Shown piece by piece: positions 1 through 7,515 of a stretch of DNA of 19,914 nt. Position numbers and translations under genes: made by a program. The stretch spans positions 485-20,398 of the forward strand of contig NZ_DCLL01000016.1 in the NCBI RefSeq assembly GCF_002321025.1, read 5' to 3'. Each line of letters begins with the position of its first letter. The first letter of the stretch is position 1. The notes beneath the pieces were generated by a model. It made no database searches. It had not been told where the DNA came from and saw nothing but the letters and a program-made list of their open reading frames with translations. This DNA is from Acinetobacter lwoffii (GTDB taxonomy: Bacteria > Pseudomonadota > Gammaproteobacteria > Pseudomonadales > Moraxellaceae).

Positions 1-51
1 AAAATTGTGGGACAGCAATGGCCAATAGGCTCCTTTGATTCAAAATCCTGG

Positions 52-693
52 TTATTTCACAAAAGTCGTCCAGACATAATCTTGAGCCTGCCCTTTGAGG
101 GTCATTTTCAGTTGATCGCCTGAATGTAATGCCGCAACGCCTGCCGGTGTACCGGTCATCACCACATCCCCTTCTTCCAAAGTAAAGACCTGACTGATGT
201 CAGCCAGCAAGGTCGCAATATCAAATATCAATAAAGCGGTATCACCTTTTTGACGTAGCTCATCATTGACTTGCAGTGTATAATGCACATCTTTCCAGTC
301 AGTGACTACATCGGCGACAGGCACCCAATCCGACAACAAACAAGAACCATCAAAGGCTTTGGCACGTTCCCAAGACTGGCCTTTTTTCTTGAGATCATCC
401 TGTAAATCACGCAAAGTTAAGTCCAGACCTAAAGTCACCGCACCCACAGCTTCAAGTGATTTCACAGGATCGCTTTCTTTGCTTAAAGTCCGGTCAATGC
501 GCAAGCTGAGTTCACATTCATAATGACAATTGCCCCATTCCGGATTCCACTCAATGCCTGCTTCAAGCGAACTTAAGGCACTCGGTGGCTTGATAAACAA
601 TACCGGACGATCAGGGATCGCATTGCCGAGTTCTTTGGCATGATCGGCATAACTGCGACCCACGCAAACGATTTTGGATGGACGTGTGCTCAT
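52..693 (-). CDS. Fumarylacetoacetate hydrolase (FAH) family protein, YcgM-like
   Basis: Predicted cytosolic metal-dependent hydrolase or tautomerase of 213 residues. The family acts on beta-diketo acids such as acylpyruvates and oxaloacetate, and the exact substrate cannot be read from sequence. Visible family features are the opening KIVCVGRSYADHAKELG, the acidic metal ligands E59 and E61 in HYECELSL with D91 in LGLDLTLRDLQ, and the C-terminal VVMTGTPAGV segment. Length matches the short single-domain class (E. coli YcgM is about 219 residues). The open frame runs further upstream to 792. I chose the ATG at 693 because family homology begins there and a purine-rich AAAGGGAAG stretch lies about ten bases before it; the extra residues overlap the upstream gene. 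It starts 31 bases after the YcxB-like gene on the same strand, so the two are probably co-transcribed. Family call is strong, substrate unknown. Confidence 0.9.
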   Translation of the reverse strand: MSTRPSKIVCVGRSYADHAKELGNAIPDRPVLFIKPPSALSSLEAGIEWNPEWGNCHYECELSLRIDRTLSKESDPVKSLEAVGAVTLGLDLTLRDLQDDLKKKGQSWERAKAFDGSCLLSDWVPVADVVTDWKDVHYTLQVNDELRQKGDTALLIFDIATLLADISQVFTLEEGDVVMTGTPAGVAALHSGDQLKMTLKGQAQDYVWTTFVK

Positions 694-724
694 GATCAAA
701 ACTTCCCTTTTATAGATATCTGAA

Positions 725-1222
725 TTATTTTTTAAATGTATGCTCGAACATACTCTGTTCAGTGCCGTCCTTAAATGCACGCTTCGGCACAATAACCACG
801 GTACGGTTTTTTAATTCCAGCATATAAGTGAGTTTACCGACAGCAAAATTCTGCACTTCGCTATATGGCACCAACTTACTACGATCATTATTAAAAATTT
901 CCGCATAGTCCTGATACAAATCAATACCCTGTTCGCTTTTACCAAACTGATATTTAACAAACTGACGTTTAAACATCATCGGCAGGAACCAGTAACGCAT
1001 AATACCTTGCAGGAGCAGAAAGAATGCGCCCAAAGCCACGTAATAACGTCCGACGCCATCAAAACCCATCGAGAAACCCCAGATGATGATCCCGATACTG
1101 ACCAGAGGCGTCAGAAAACGTGAAATCTGCTTTTTACCAAACGTCGCCAGGGCAAAACCATCCTGAGATTCTTCTAAAGTCAGAAAATAACGGGTCGATA
1201 AAGTCGGTGCTGACTCAGTCAT
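725..1222 (-). CDS. YcxB-like membrane protein
   Basis: A 165-residue inner-membrane protein. The N-terminal 35 residues are soluble. Two hydrophobic helices at about 36-53 and 60-80 form a hairpin ending in YWFLPMMFKRQF. A soluble C-terminal part follows with alternating strand-like stretches (EQGIDLYQDYAEIFNNDRSKLVPYSEV, about 95-125, then TYMLELKNRTVVIVPKRAF). This layout, including the 'tyr/phe-lys-arg' block after the helices and the 'VIVPKRAF' ending, is that of the YcxB-like family, whose function is unknown. The ATG at 1222 has only a weak ribosome site (GATGTGATG). The gene lies 5-prime of the FAH-family gene on the same strand with a 31-base gap, suggesting a two-gene operon read from the 1223-1380 interval, which it shares with the divergent gene at 1381. 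Membrane topology is clear; the family name is recognition from sequence pattern. Confidence 0.72.
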   Translation of the reverse strand: MTESAPTLSTRYFLTLEESQDGFALATFGKKQISRFLTPLVSIGIIIWGFSMGFDGVGRYYVALGAFFLLLQGIMRYWFLPMMFKRQFVKYQFGKSEQGIDLYQDYAEIFNNDRSKLVPYSEVQNFAVGKLTYMLELKNRTVVIVPKRAFKDGTEQSMFEHTFKK

Positions 1223-1380
1223 AGCATCACATCAAAAATAAAATCTTGCCCAATACTATAGCAAAATATCTACAGCGCTTATGGCCTGTCGCATCAATTA
1301 CATAACTTTGCTTTGGAAATACGTACATTTGGTTTTAAATAAACAACAATTAAAACAAAAAATAAGCAACAGGATGTTGA

Positions 1381-2679
1381 ATGAAAGGATTAAAGCAATG
1401 CATGCTCATCGGTGTTTGTTTGGCAGTTTCTGCTCCAGCACTGGCCAAGATTATTCCCTGGAATGCCGAACTACCGAGCAGTCTGAGTGCTTATCAGGGA
1501 AATGCCCAGCAACTGGCAGAATTAACCGGCGAGCGGATTCTGATTTATGCACATCCAACCAGTAAAACCCAGCTTCCCACCTTAAATAGTAATGCAGCCA
1601 GCAAGACACAGTTTTATAGTGCGGCTGTGGTATTACCGGTAGCTGAAGCTCAGGTTGAAAAATTGCTACGCCATTATCCGAATTATGTGGGTCTATTTCC
1701 GACCTTAAAGTCAGCCAAAGTGCTGGAGCAGCAGGGTTCGATTCAGCAGGTTAGATATCAGGTTCATATCCCGACCCCGATTCCGGTGTTGAACTTTAAA
1801 GAAACTGTAGTGATGCAGCATCATCTGGGTGAAAACAGCATCAATACTTTAATTATCGATGCGCCAATTCCCTATGGTGCGGGAAACTTGGAATGGTTTG
1901 CACTGGGTCCGCATAAAACGCTGGTGACTGTCACCCAATGGGGCGACCTGAATCAGCCTAAAGGCTTTTTATTCAGTAAAATCCTGAATGCGCTGCCTGA
2001 AGCCAAACTCGGCATTCCGCCGAGTACCAATGCATTTCTGCTGGAAGCACTACAACAACGCTTTAAAACCGAGCATACAGCAGCACTAGCAACTCCGATT
2101 CCGCAACTGAGATTGAACCCTCAACAGCTACAAAAAATTGCCCAGATCAGCCAAAAATCAGGGCAACCGGTCAGTTTCATTTTGCCGAACTATCTGATCA
2201 AAGAAGGAAAATTCTCAGAAAATTTAAGATTTAGCAGCACCTATCAATATTTTCCGAATCCGGTCGAAAAATTGCGGCCGTGGTTAGCAGCTGAAGCAAC
2301 CCAGCAGCTTTTCCCCCGGCAGATCAAGAAAGTCGAACTGAATCCGGTCAATGCCCAGAATATAGATGCCAACTATAAGGTGTCGGTCGGTTTAGGAGTG
2401 ATTCAGATTCCATTTAACTTCAAGATGCGTTTTTACCAGCCTGATTCCCTGCAAAACCAGTTTAATGCTAATGGTGGCGACTTGAAGTTTGTGAAAGGTG
2501 GCATGCGCTTATTGCCGCAGTCACAAGGTACCTTATTTCAAATTACCAGCAGCATGAAGATTCACGATCAGGCGCCATTCTTATTAAGAGCCATGCGCAG
2601 CATGCCCTATCACGATGTTTTACCTGCGGTAGGTGGCAATACCGTTTATGCACTGAAAGTGCAGCAGAAATTAAGATGA
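1381..2679 (+). CDS. Exported protein with two possible START/SRPBCC-like halves
   Basis: A 432-residue protein with a classical Sec signal peptide: K3/K5, a hydrophobic core around residues 8-17 and an ALA-K cleavage region near 22. It has no lipobox, so it is probably periplasmic. The ATG at 1381 is preceded by AGGAT at 1371, at good spacing. Two segments resemble the START/SRPBCC fold in pattern. In the first (about 80-200), a helix like VEKLLRHYPNYVGLFPTLK is followed by strands ending in a tryptophan-rich sheet. The second (about 290-432) opens with a similar YFPNPVEKLRPWL helix and runs to the C-terminus. I infer an internal duplication from this pattern; no structure prediction was run. 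Fold proteins of this kind bind lipids or hydrophobic ligands, so envelope lipid handling is one possibility. It is divergent from the YcxB-like gene and ends before a hairpin terminator at 2738-2767. I do not recognise a named orthologue. Confidence 0.7.
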   Translation: MKGLKQCMLIGVCLAVSAPALAKIIPWNAELPSSLSAYQGNAQQLAELTGERILIYAHPTSKTQLPTLNSNAASKTQFYSAAVVLPVAEAQVEKLLRHYPNYVGLFPTLKSAKVLEQQGSIQQVRYQVHIPTPIPVLNFKETVVMQHHLGENSINTLIIDAPIPYGAGNLEWFALGPHKTLVTVTQWGDLNQPKGFLFSKILNALPEAKLGIPPSTNAFLLEALQQRFKTEHTAALATPIPQLRLNPQQLQKIAQISQKSGQPVSFILPNYLIKEGKFSENLRFSSTYQYFPNPVEKLRPWLAAEATQQLFPRQIKKVELNPVNAQNIDANYKVSVGLGVIQIPFNFKMRFYQPDSLQNQFNANGGDLKFVKGGMRLLPQSQGTLFQITSSMKIHDQAPFLLRAMRSMPYHDVLPAVGGNTVYALKVQQKLR

Positions 2680-2737
2680 GCAGGAAGCAGAGAGTTATTG
2701 GTTTTTTATATGAAAAATAGTTAAAAATCACAGACGT

Positions 2738-2767
2738 AAAAAAACCGCATCACTGTGCGGTTTTTTT
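2738..2767. terminator. Bidirectional intrinsic terminator between the exported-protein gene and tRNA-Arg
   Basis: Perfect inverted repeat: A-run plus CCGCA, loop TCACTG, then TGCGG plus T-run. It has T-tracts on both strands, so it can end the plus-strand gene that stops at 2679 and the minus-strand tRNA-Arg transcript, whose 3-prime end is at 2786. The same CCGCA/TGCGG stem recurs at 3846-3864 downstream of another tRNA-Arg copy. Confidence 0.85.
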
Positions 2768-2785
2768 CAGAATTCTTATCAAGAT

Positions 2786-2862
2786 TGGTGCGCTCAGAGA
2801 GATTCGAACTCCCGACCCCTTAGTTCGTAGCCAAGTGCTCTATCCAGCTGAGCTATGAGCGC
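2786..2862 (-). tRNA. tRNA-Arg(ACG), monocistronic copy
   Basis: A 77-nt cloverleaf including encoded CCA. The acceptor stem pairs GCGCTCA with TGAGCGC, the D-loop contains AGCTGGATAGAG, the anticodon loop reads CTACGAA (anticodon ACG, read as ICG after deamination, for CGU/CGC/CGA), and the T-loop is GTTCGAATC. It is identical over its whole length to the copies at 3877 and 4002. Unlike those, it has its own promoter directly upstream (2881-2908) and its own terminator (2738-2767). Confidence 0.97.
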
Positions 2863-2880
2863 GACGTCTTGATGGGGTGC

Positions 2881-2908
2881 ATTATACGAGCTTTTTTAGT
2901 CTTGTTAA
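2881..2908 (-). promoter_or_regulatory. Sigma70 promoter for the solitary tRNA-Arg
   Basis: On the minus strand: -35 TTAACA (2903-2908), a 16-bp spacer, and a consensus -10 TATAAT (2881-2886), followed by the C-rich discriminator GCACCCC, as expected for stringently controlled stable RNA promoters. Transcription would begin about 10 nt before the tRNA 5-prime end. The rest of the 2909-3030 interval shows no gene. Confidence 0.8.
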
Positions 2909-3031
2909 GTGTTTTTTAATAAAATCACAACTGAATGTACAGTAATTAAACGATGTATCAGAATTTATAGTTTTCTGCTGAAAACTTCTGCGGATTTAGA
3001 GCTAAAAGCACTTAATTAATTCAACCAGAAA

Positions 3032-3056
3032 GCTGGATTTTCCGAAAAATTCCAGC
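3032..3056 (-). terminator. Possible hairpin terminator after the dihydrofolate-reductase-family gene
   Basis: GCTGGA pairs with TCCAGC, and an inner TTTTC/GAAAA stem is offset by a small bulge. On the minus strand the hairpin is followed by TTTCTGGTT, a poor T-tract. It lies about 100 bases past the stop codon at 3153. A weak call; nothing else is seen in 3057-3152. Confidence 0.3.
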
Positions 3057-3152
3057 ACCACACAATGGGTCAGCCTTAAGTATTCTCAACCAGGTATTCA
3101 GCCAGAATAGAATTCAAATATAAAACGACCGTCATCACCCTTGTATGCTTTA

Positions 3153-3758
3153 TCACTCGCCTATTGTTCCAGTCTTTACTGCTCCTACCCTTTGATAATG
3201 CGTAAACACAATACCATTTGAGCTGGCCAGGTGATCTATCAATTGAAAAGCGGCAGGTATTGACTCATGGCTAAACAGGCGTTTGCCAACACCCAGAATG
3301 ATTGGAAAAGTCAGCAGACGAAGTTCGTCCACAAGTTCATATTTGAAAAGCGCCTGTACCACTGTAGCACTGCCATAAACTCGAATATCCCCCTCTCCTG
3401 ATGCTTTAAGCTTGATGATCTCATCAATGCTTTTCAAAAAAAGGGTATTTTGCCAGTCGGAATGTTCCAGACTGGTAGAAAGAACATATTTATTGACGTC
3501 ATTGATTCCCGGCCAGTCTTCAGTATGTGTGGGCCAGTAAGATTCAAAAATCTGAAAAGTATTTTTCCCCAAAAGAATATCGGAGGGCTGCATCCATGTT
3601 TGCATGATGGCATCAAATGCCGGATCAGGTTCCGCGTTAAAATACGGCGCCACCCAGCCACCATATTGAAAACCACCAGATATATCTTCTTTGGGGCCGC
3701 CGGGCGCCTGCATCACGCCATCTAGGGTCAAAAATTCCTGGACAATGATTTTTCTCAT
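3153..3758 (-). CDS. Dihydrofolate reductase family protein (RibD C-terminal domain)
   Basis: A 201-residue soluble protein of the RibD-C/dihydrofolate-reductase superfamily, which binds NADPH on a Rossmann-like fold. Family marks in order: N-terminal strand RKIIVQEFLTLDGVMQAPGG, the nucleotide-binding segment DILLGKNTFQIFESYWP (about residues 80-97), the strand KYVLSTSLE, the conserved IRVYGSATVVQALF near 125-140, and LVDELRLLTFPIILGVGKRLF near 142-162. Members of this orphan branch are common and their substrates are mostly unknown; it should not be called folate-pathway DHFR. A GTG at 3761 precedes the ATG at 3758. I chose the ATG because AAGGCAG lies at suitable spacing. The gene stands alone between a tRNA-Arg terminator (3841-3864) and the solitary tRNA-Arg promoter, so identical 77-bp tRNA genes flank it, which suggests insertion or duplication at this spot. 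Confidence 0.88.
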   Translation of the reverse strand: MRKIIVQEFLTLDGVMQAPGGPKEDISGGFQYGGWVAPYFNAEPDPAFDAIMQTWMQPSDILLGKNTFQIFESYWPTHTEDWPGINDVNKYVLSTSLEHSDWQNTLFLKSIDEIIKLKASGEGDIRVYGSATVVQALFKYELVDELRLLTFPIILGVGKRLFSHESIPAAFQLIDHLASSNGIVFTHYQRVGAVKTGTIGE

Positions 3759-3840
3759 CACGACTGCCTTTATTTTTATTCACTCGCCTGAGACTTATTT
3801 TTAGCACGTGATGTCTGGTGTTTCTGTAAATTTTAGGCAC

Positions 3841-3864
3841 AAAAAAACCGCAAAATGTGCGGTT
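3841..3864 (-). terminator. Terminator of the tRNA-Ser/tRNA-Arg operon
   Basis: On the minus strand AACCGCA pairs with TGCGGTT (3846-3852 with 3858-3864) around a 5-base loop, followed by a seven-T run (3841-3847 on the complement). It lies 12 bases past the 3-prime end of tRNA-Arg at 3877. The stem core is the same as in 2738-2767, which is likewise just downstream of a tRNA-Arg. Confidence 0.85.
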
Positions 3865-3876
3865 AATTGTTCAAGT

Positions 3877-3953
3877 TGGTGCGCTCAGAGAGATTCGAAC
3901 TCCCGACCCCTTAGTTCGTAGCCAAGTGCTCTATCCAGCTGAGCTATGAGCGC
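3877..3953 (-). tRNA. tRNA-Arg(ACG), last gene of the tRNA operon
   Basis: A 77-nt cloverleaf with encoded CCA and anticodon ACG, identical to the copies at 2786 and 4002. It is separated from the upstream copy by 48 bases with no promoter-like element I could identify, and is followed by the terminator at 3841-3864, so it is probably processed from the tRNA-Ser transcript. Confidence 0.97.
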
Positions 3954-4001
3954 GTAACTTGTGTGCCTAGGTTGGCGATACGTTTTTCTGCTTAACTTAC
4001 T

Positions 4002-4078
4002 TGGTGCGCTCAGAGAGATTCGAACTCCCGACCCCTTAGTTCGTAGCCAAGTGCTCTATCCAGCTGAGCTATGAGCGC
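4002..4078 (-). tRNA. tRNA-Arg(ACG), second gene of the tRNA operon
   Basis: A 77-nt cloverleaf with encoded CCA and anticodon ACG, identical in sequence to the two other tRNA-Arg copies. It lies 16 bases downstream of tRNA-Ser(GCT), too close for an independent promoter, which supports a shared precursor. Confidence 0.97.
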
Positions 4079-4094
4079 GCGACGTAAGTAAGCG

Positions 4095-4184
4095 TGGCGG
4101 TGAGAGAGGGATTCGAACCCTCGATACAGTTACCCGTATGCGTCCTTAGCAGGGACGTGGTTTCAGCCACTCACCCATCTCACC
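4095..4184 (-). tRNA. tRNA-Ser(GCT), first gene of the tRNA operon
   Basis: A 90-nt class II tRNA with a long variable arm. The acceptor stem pairs GGTGAGA with TCTCACC, followed by discriminator G and encoded CCA. The anticodon stem CGTCC/GGACG encloses the loop CTGCTAA, giving anticodon GCT for AGC/AGU serine codons; the T-loop is GTTCGAATC. It is first in the minus-strand operon, just after the promoter at 4198-4226. Confidence 0.96.
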
Positions 4185-4197
4185 GTAACGTGCGGCC

Positions 4198-4226
4198 ATA
4201 ATACAAATTTCGGCATGGCACTGCAA
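4198..4226 (-). promoter_or_regulatory. Promoter of the tRNA-Ser/tRNA-Arg operon
   Basis: On the minus strand: -35 TTGCAG (4221-4226), an exact 17-bp spacer, and -10 TATTAT (4198-4203, one mismatch). A GC-rich discriminator GGCCGC follows, typical of stable RNA promoters under stringent control. The tRNA-Ser 5-prime end lies 13 bases after the -10. The rest of 4227-4447 holds no gene; it is AT-rich leader and promoter territory for rnr. Confidence 0.72.
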
Positions 4227-4447
4227 GCGCAGCATCAAAAAAAAGTGCATATTTTTGCTCGTTTAAATACTTTTTAAGCAATTCCTCGATTTTTCGTGCA
4301 TTTTGATGGCAAAAAAACTGCATAAATTTCCAGTTATCGAAAATTAACAGAAAATTGAAAACTTAAATGGATTATTGCAATCATTTACGTGCAGTCTGCG
4401 CACACATGTTTTATGCTAAACCTATCTCCTAAGATAAATTTAAAGAC

Positions 4448-6895
4448 ATGATGAAAAACTGGGTCGATCCTGAAGCAAAAGCTGAAGCCGAACGTTATGA
4501 CAACCCTATCCCTAGCCGCACGCTCATTTTAGAAACCATCGAAAAGAACAATGCCCAGTCCCATGCAGACCTGGTCGAACATTTTGAAATTGCAGATCAA
4601 AAAAGTATTGATGCCCTAAGCCATCGTTTAATTGCGATGGTGCGTGACGGGCAACTGATGAAAGACGGCTACAAGTTTCAGATTGCCGTCGAGCAACCTG
4701 AATCCGAAGCGACGGTTTATATCAATTCCCGGGGGATGGGAACTGCCAACATTTCCGGCCAGGACGACTTATTATTGGCTGAGCGTGAACTGCGCCTGGT
4801 CTTTAATGGTGACCGCGTTAAAGTGCGTCAGACTTCGGTAGACCGTAAAGGTAAGGCCTGGGGCTACATTACGGAAGTTGTGCAGCATCGTGTCAAACAG
4901 ATCATTGGTAAAGTGTCAGAGTATGATGGTGAATACTTTATCCAGCCAGCCAACCCGAATGCACATCAGCCAATTACCCTTGAAAAAGAACTGATTGAAC
5001 ATGCCCAAGTCAATCTGGGTGACTCGATTCGTGTGGCGATTGATACCTATCCGACCCGTGAAGAATTCGCGACTGGGCATATTGTGCAGTCCATGGCAGA
5101 CAAGGCCGATACTGAAATCATCATTCCACAAACCATTTTAGAATATGGTTTGCCTTATGAATTCCCGGAAGAAGTGGTTAAAGAAGCCGAGAGCTTTAAA
5201 GAACCAACGGCCAGAGACCATGAAGGTCGTGTGGATCTGCGTGATTTAGCCTTAGTTACTATTGACGGTGAAGATGCACGTGACTTTGATGATGCCGTTT
5301 ATGCCGAAAAACGTCCGGGTGGTGGCTATCGTGTGGTCGTGGCCATTGCCGATGTCAGCCATTATGTGCGTCCAGGCAAACCGCTGGATGATGAAGCGCA
5401 GGAACGCGGGACGTCAGTCTACTTCCCGCACTTTGTTTTACCGATGCTGCCTGAAGCATTGTCGAATGGCCTGTGTTCGTTAAATCCGAATGTTGACCGC
5501 CTATGTATGGTCTGTGATTTAAAACTGTCACGTGCTGGCCGTGTTACCGGTTTTGAGTTCTATCCATCTGTTATGCATTCCAAGGCACGTTTGACCTATG
5601 ATCAGGTCGCACAGTATCTGGAAGGTGACAGTCAAGCCATTACCGAAGACCGTGAAGTTCGCAAGTCGATCAACACCCTGTTCCAGCTTTATCAAGTTCT
5701 TAAAAGTTTACGTGCTGAACGCCATGCCATGGAATTTGAAACCGTCGAAACTTACATGACCTTCGACGAACTGGGCGGAATTAAAGAAATTTTGCCGCGT
5801 AGCCGTAATGATGCGCATAAGCTGATTGAAGAATGTATGTTGCTGGCCAACGTGGCAGCCGCAGAATATGCATTGAAAAATGAAATGCCAATGTTGTACC
5901 GCGTGCATGAGCCACCTGAGTTCTCACGTATCCAGAAAGTCCGTGACTTCGTCAAGCTGCTGGGTTTGAATTTCCCGGAACAGCCGACTCAGAAAGATTA
6001 TCAGGCGGTGATTGAAGCGACCAAAGAACGGATTGATGCACCAAGTATTCATGCGGTGTTATTACGCTCCATGATGCAGGCTTACTATGGTGCGAGTAAT
6101 GCAGGCCATTATGGTCTGGCTTATGAAGCCTATACACATTTCACTTCACCAATTCGCCGTTATCCGGATCTGTTATTGCATCGTGCAATCAAAGCACATT
6201 TAAATAACAAGCCATCTCCACTTTCAGGTGGTGCTTTAGATGAAGCTGGTGACCATTTCTCTGCCACAGAACGTCGTGCAGATGAAGCATCACGCTCGGT
6301 AACGACCTGGTTGAAATGCCATTATATGCAGCAGCATCTGGGTGAAGAATTTGTCGGCATTATTAGTGCAACGGCAGAATTTGGCCTGTTTGTCACGCTA
6401 AAAGACCTGTATGTCGATGGTATGGTGCATGTCAGCCAGCTAGGCGATGACTTCTTTGTCTTTGATCAAAGCAGCCAGAATCTGATCGGCCAGAACCGTG
6501 GTCAGGTCTTTGGTCTGGGTGATGAAGTCAAAATCAAGGTTGCCGGTGTCAATCTGGAAGAACGCAAGATCGACTTTGAACTGGTGCAACAACTCAGTCA
6601 TGCCGGCCGTGCAGTTCGTGCCCGTGCACCGCGCGTGAGCGAGAAAAAACCAGTATCACGTCCAGCAGCAACCGAAGAAGTGTTCGGCAACAATGAACGT
6701 GAATCTAAACCCAACCTGAGCACCGATGGAGAACAGCCCATACGACGCAAAAAAGGAAAAGGAAAACCCAGCTCTTACAGTAAAAAGTCTGCTAAACCAT
6801 CTGCAGGAAAGTCTGAAGCAAAGGTTAAAGATAAAGTAAAGAAAAAGGCCAAGGTCAAAAAGAAAAAGTCGAATGCAAAAGCCAAGACTGAATAA
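4448..6895 (+). CDS. rnr: Ribonuclease R (3'-5' exoribonuclease, RNB family)
   Basis: An 815-residue processive 3'-5' exoribonuclease that degrades structured RNA and takes part in RNA quality control; E. coli RNase R has 813 residues. Domains in order: an N-terminal winged helix (about 20-90, starting NPIPSRTLILETI), cold-shock-like OB domains (about 90-240), the catalytic RNB domain (about 260-590) and an S1 RNA-binding domain (about 632-716). The catalytic acidic cluster DGEDARDFDD is intact, with D273, D279, D281 and D282 as Mg2+ ligands. Conserved ARLTYDQVA, MLLANVAAAEYAL and HYGLAYEAYTHFTSPIRRYPDL are all present. The last ~90 residues form a lysine-rich low-complexity tail, as in other RNase R proteins. 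Tandem ATG codons at 4448 and 4451 are both possible starts; the ribosome site is weak. It is transcribed away from the tRNA operon and ended by the hairpin at 6909-6935. Confidence 0.97.
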   Translation: MMKNWVDPEAKAEAERYDNPIPSRTLILETIEKNNAQSHADLVEHFEIADQKSIDALSHRLIAMVRDGQLMKDGYKFQIAVEQPESEATVYINSRGMGTANISGQDDLLLAERELRLVFNGDRVKVRQTSVDRKGKAWGYITEVVQHRVKQIIGKVSEYDGEYFIQPANPNAHQPITLEKELIEHAQVNLGDSIRVAIDTYPTREEFATGHIVQSMADKADTEIIIPQTILEYGLPYEFPEEVVKEAESFKEPTARDHEGRVDLRDLALVTIDGEDARDFDDAVYAEKRPGGGYRVVVAIADVSHYVRPGKPLDDEAQERGTSVYFPHFVLPMLPEALSNGLCSLNPNVDRLCMVCDLKLSRAGRVTGFEFYPSVMHSKARLTYDQVAQYLEGDSQAITEDREVRKSINTLFQLYQVLKSLRAERHAMEFETVETYMTFDELGGIKEILPRSRNDAHKLIEECMLLANVAAAEYALKNEMPMLYRVHEPPEFSRIQKVRDFVKLLGLNFPEQPTQKDYQAVIEATKERIDAPSIHAVLLRSMMQAYYGASNAGHYGLAYEAYTHFTSPIRRYPDLLLHRAIKAHLNNKPSPLSGGALDEAGDHFSATERRADEASRSVTTWLKCHYMQQHLGEEFVGIISATAEFGLFVTLKDLYVDGMVHVSQLGDDFFVFDQSSQNLIGQNRGQVFGLGDEVKIKVAGVNLEERKIDFELVQQLSHAGRAVRARAPRVSEKKPVSRPAATEEVFGNNERESKPNLSTDGEQPIRRKKGKGKPSSYSKKSAKPSAGKSEAKVKDKVKKKAKVKKKKSNAKAKTE

Positions 6896-6908
6896 TTTTT
6901 GACGGTTT

Positions 6909-6935
6909 AAAAAGAGTGCTACGGCGCTCTTTTTT
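6909..6935. terminator. Terminator after rnr, usable from both strands
   Basis: AGAGTGC (6913-6919 region) pairs with GCGCTCT around a TACG loop, with an A-run on the left and a T-run on the right. It ends rnr transcription 14 bases after the stop codon and can also stop minus-strand transcription of the broken gene, whose TAA (6934-6936) sits in the T-run. Confidence 0.85.
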
Positions 6936-7515
6936 ATTCAATACGAACAGAAGATAATAATTTAGAATAAATTTTATCTACATCTGCTATATGATTCTTG
7001 ATTTTCTCTTCACAAACATTTTGGTCTAATTTTTCATCTATTTGCTCGATTTTTGCATCAATAATCTTGTTATAAATATCTGTAAATTTTTTAGAAATTA
7101 AAATAAATTCTGATTTATCAGAAAGGTTCTCAATAAGAACTAAAATTGCATATACTTGATAGTATGATTCTTTCATTTCATTAAAATCAGATTTTTTCCA
7201 TTCAGGTTTATGAGATAAATCTAAAGTTTTAGTTGTCCACCCAACTAATTGTTTGTAAGCAAAAATAATTTCATCTCTTTCAACTTTTCTATTTTCTTGT
7301 TCTTTCCATTTATCTAATAAAATGTAACCTGCATAACCAATAAATAAGGTAGCTGACCAACTCATCATCGTGGCAAATGCTCCTTTATCTAGATCATTAT
7401 CATAATAAGATATTGGGACAACAAAATCGAAGATAAACCAATATTACAATATACCAAGTAAGATAAAAGCGACTGCTGCACTAAATAAAAATGTTACTTC
7501 TGTTTTTCTTTGCAT
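6934..7515 (-). pseudogene. Two-helix membrane protein gene broken by an in-frame TAA
   Basis: Only 144 residues (from 7368) form an uninterrupted ATG-started ORF, but the same frame continues upstream through a single TAA at 7444-7446 (codon 24) to an ATG at 7515. The joined product would read MQRKTEVTFLFSAAVAFILL-GIL-stop-YWFIFDFVVPISYYDND and then the ORF, about 193 codons. Restored, it has one membrane segment at about 7-35 (split by the stop) and a second at about 54-72 (SATLFIGYAGYILL). A charged cytoplasmic helical tail of about 120 residues follows, beginning DKWKEQENRKVERDEIIFAYK. The internal start at 7368/7365 lacks a Shine-Dalgarno sequence. A TATAAT at 7538-7543 could be the -10 of its original promoter. 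GC is about a quarter where counted, far below rnr and prlC on either side, so the gene is probably acquired. No family recognised. A sequencing error at the TAA cannot be excluded. Confidence 0.68.

Noticed and set aside
2863..3876. An integrative element attached to tRNA-Arg
   Set aside because: The segment is flanked by identical tRNA copies but has only a dihydrofolate-reductase-family gene and no integrase, transposase, or partial att-type repeat; kept as a duplication/insertion finding rather than a mobile-element call.
2786..4078. Three near-regularly placed identical 77-bp repeats, as in a repeat array
   Set aside because: They fold as complete tRNA-Arg(ACG) cloverleaves with encoded CCA and lie at unequal distances; they are not CRISPR repeats.
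4261..4447. A riboswitch or structured leader before rnr
   Set aside because: The stretch is AT-rich with no convincing long stem or conserved riboswitch core; I see only possible promoter-like fragments with poor matches.
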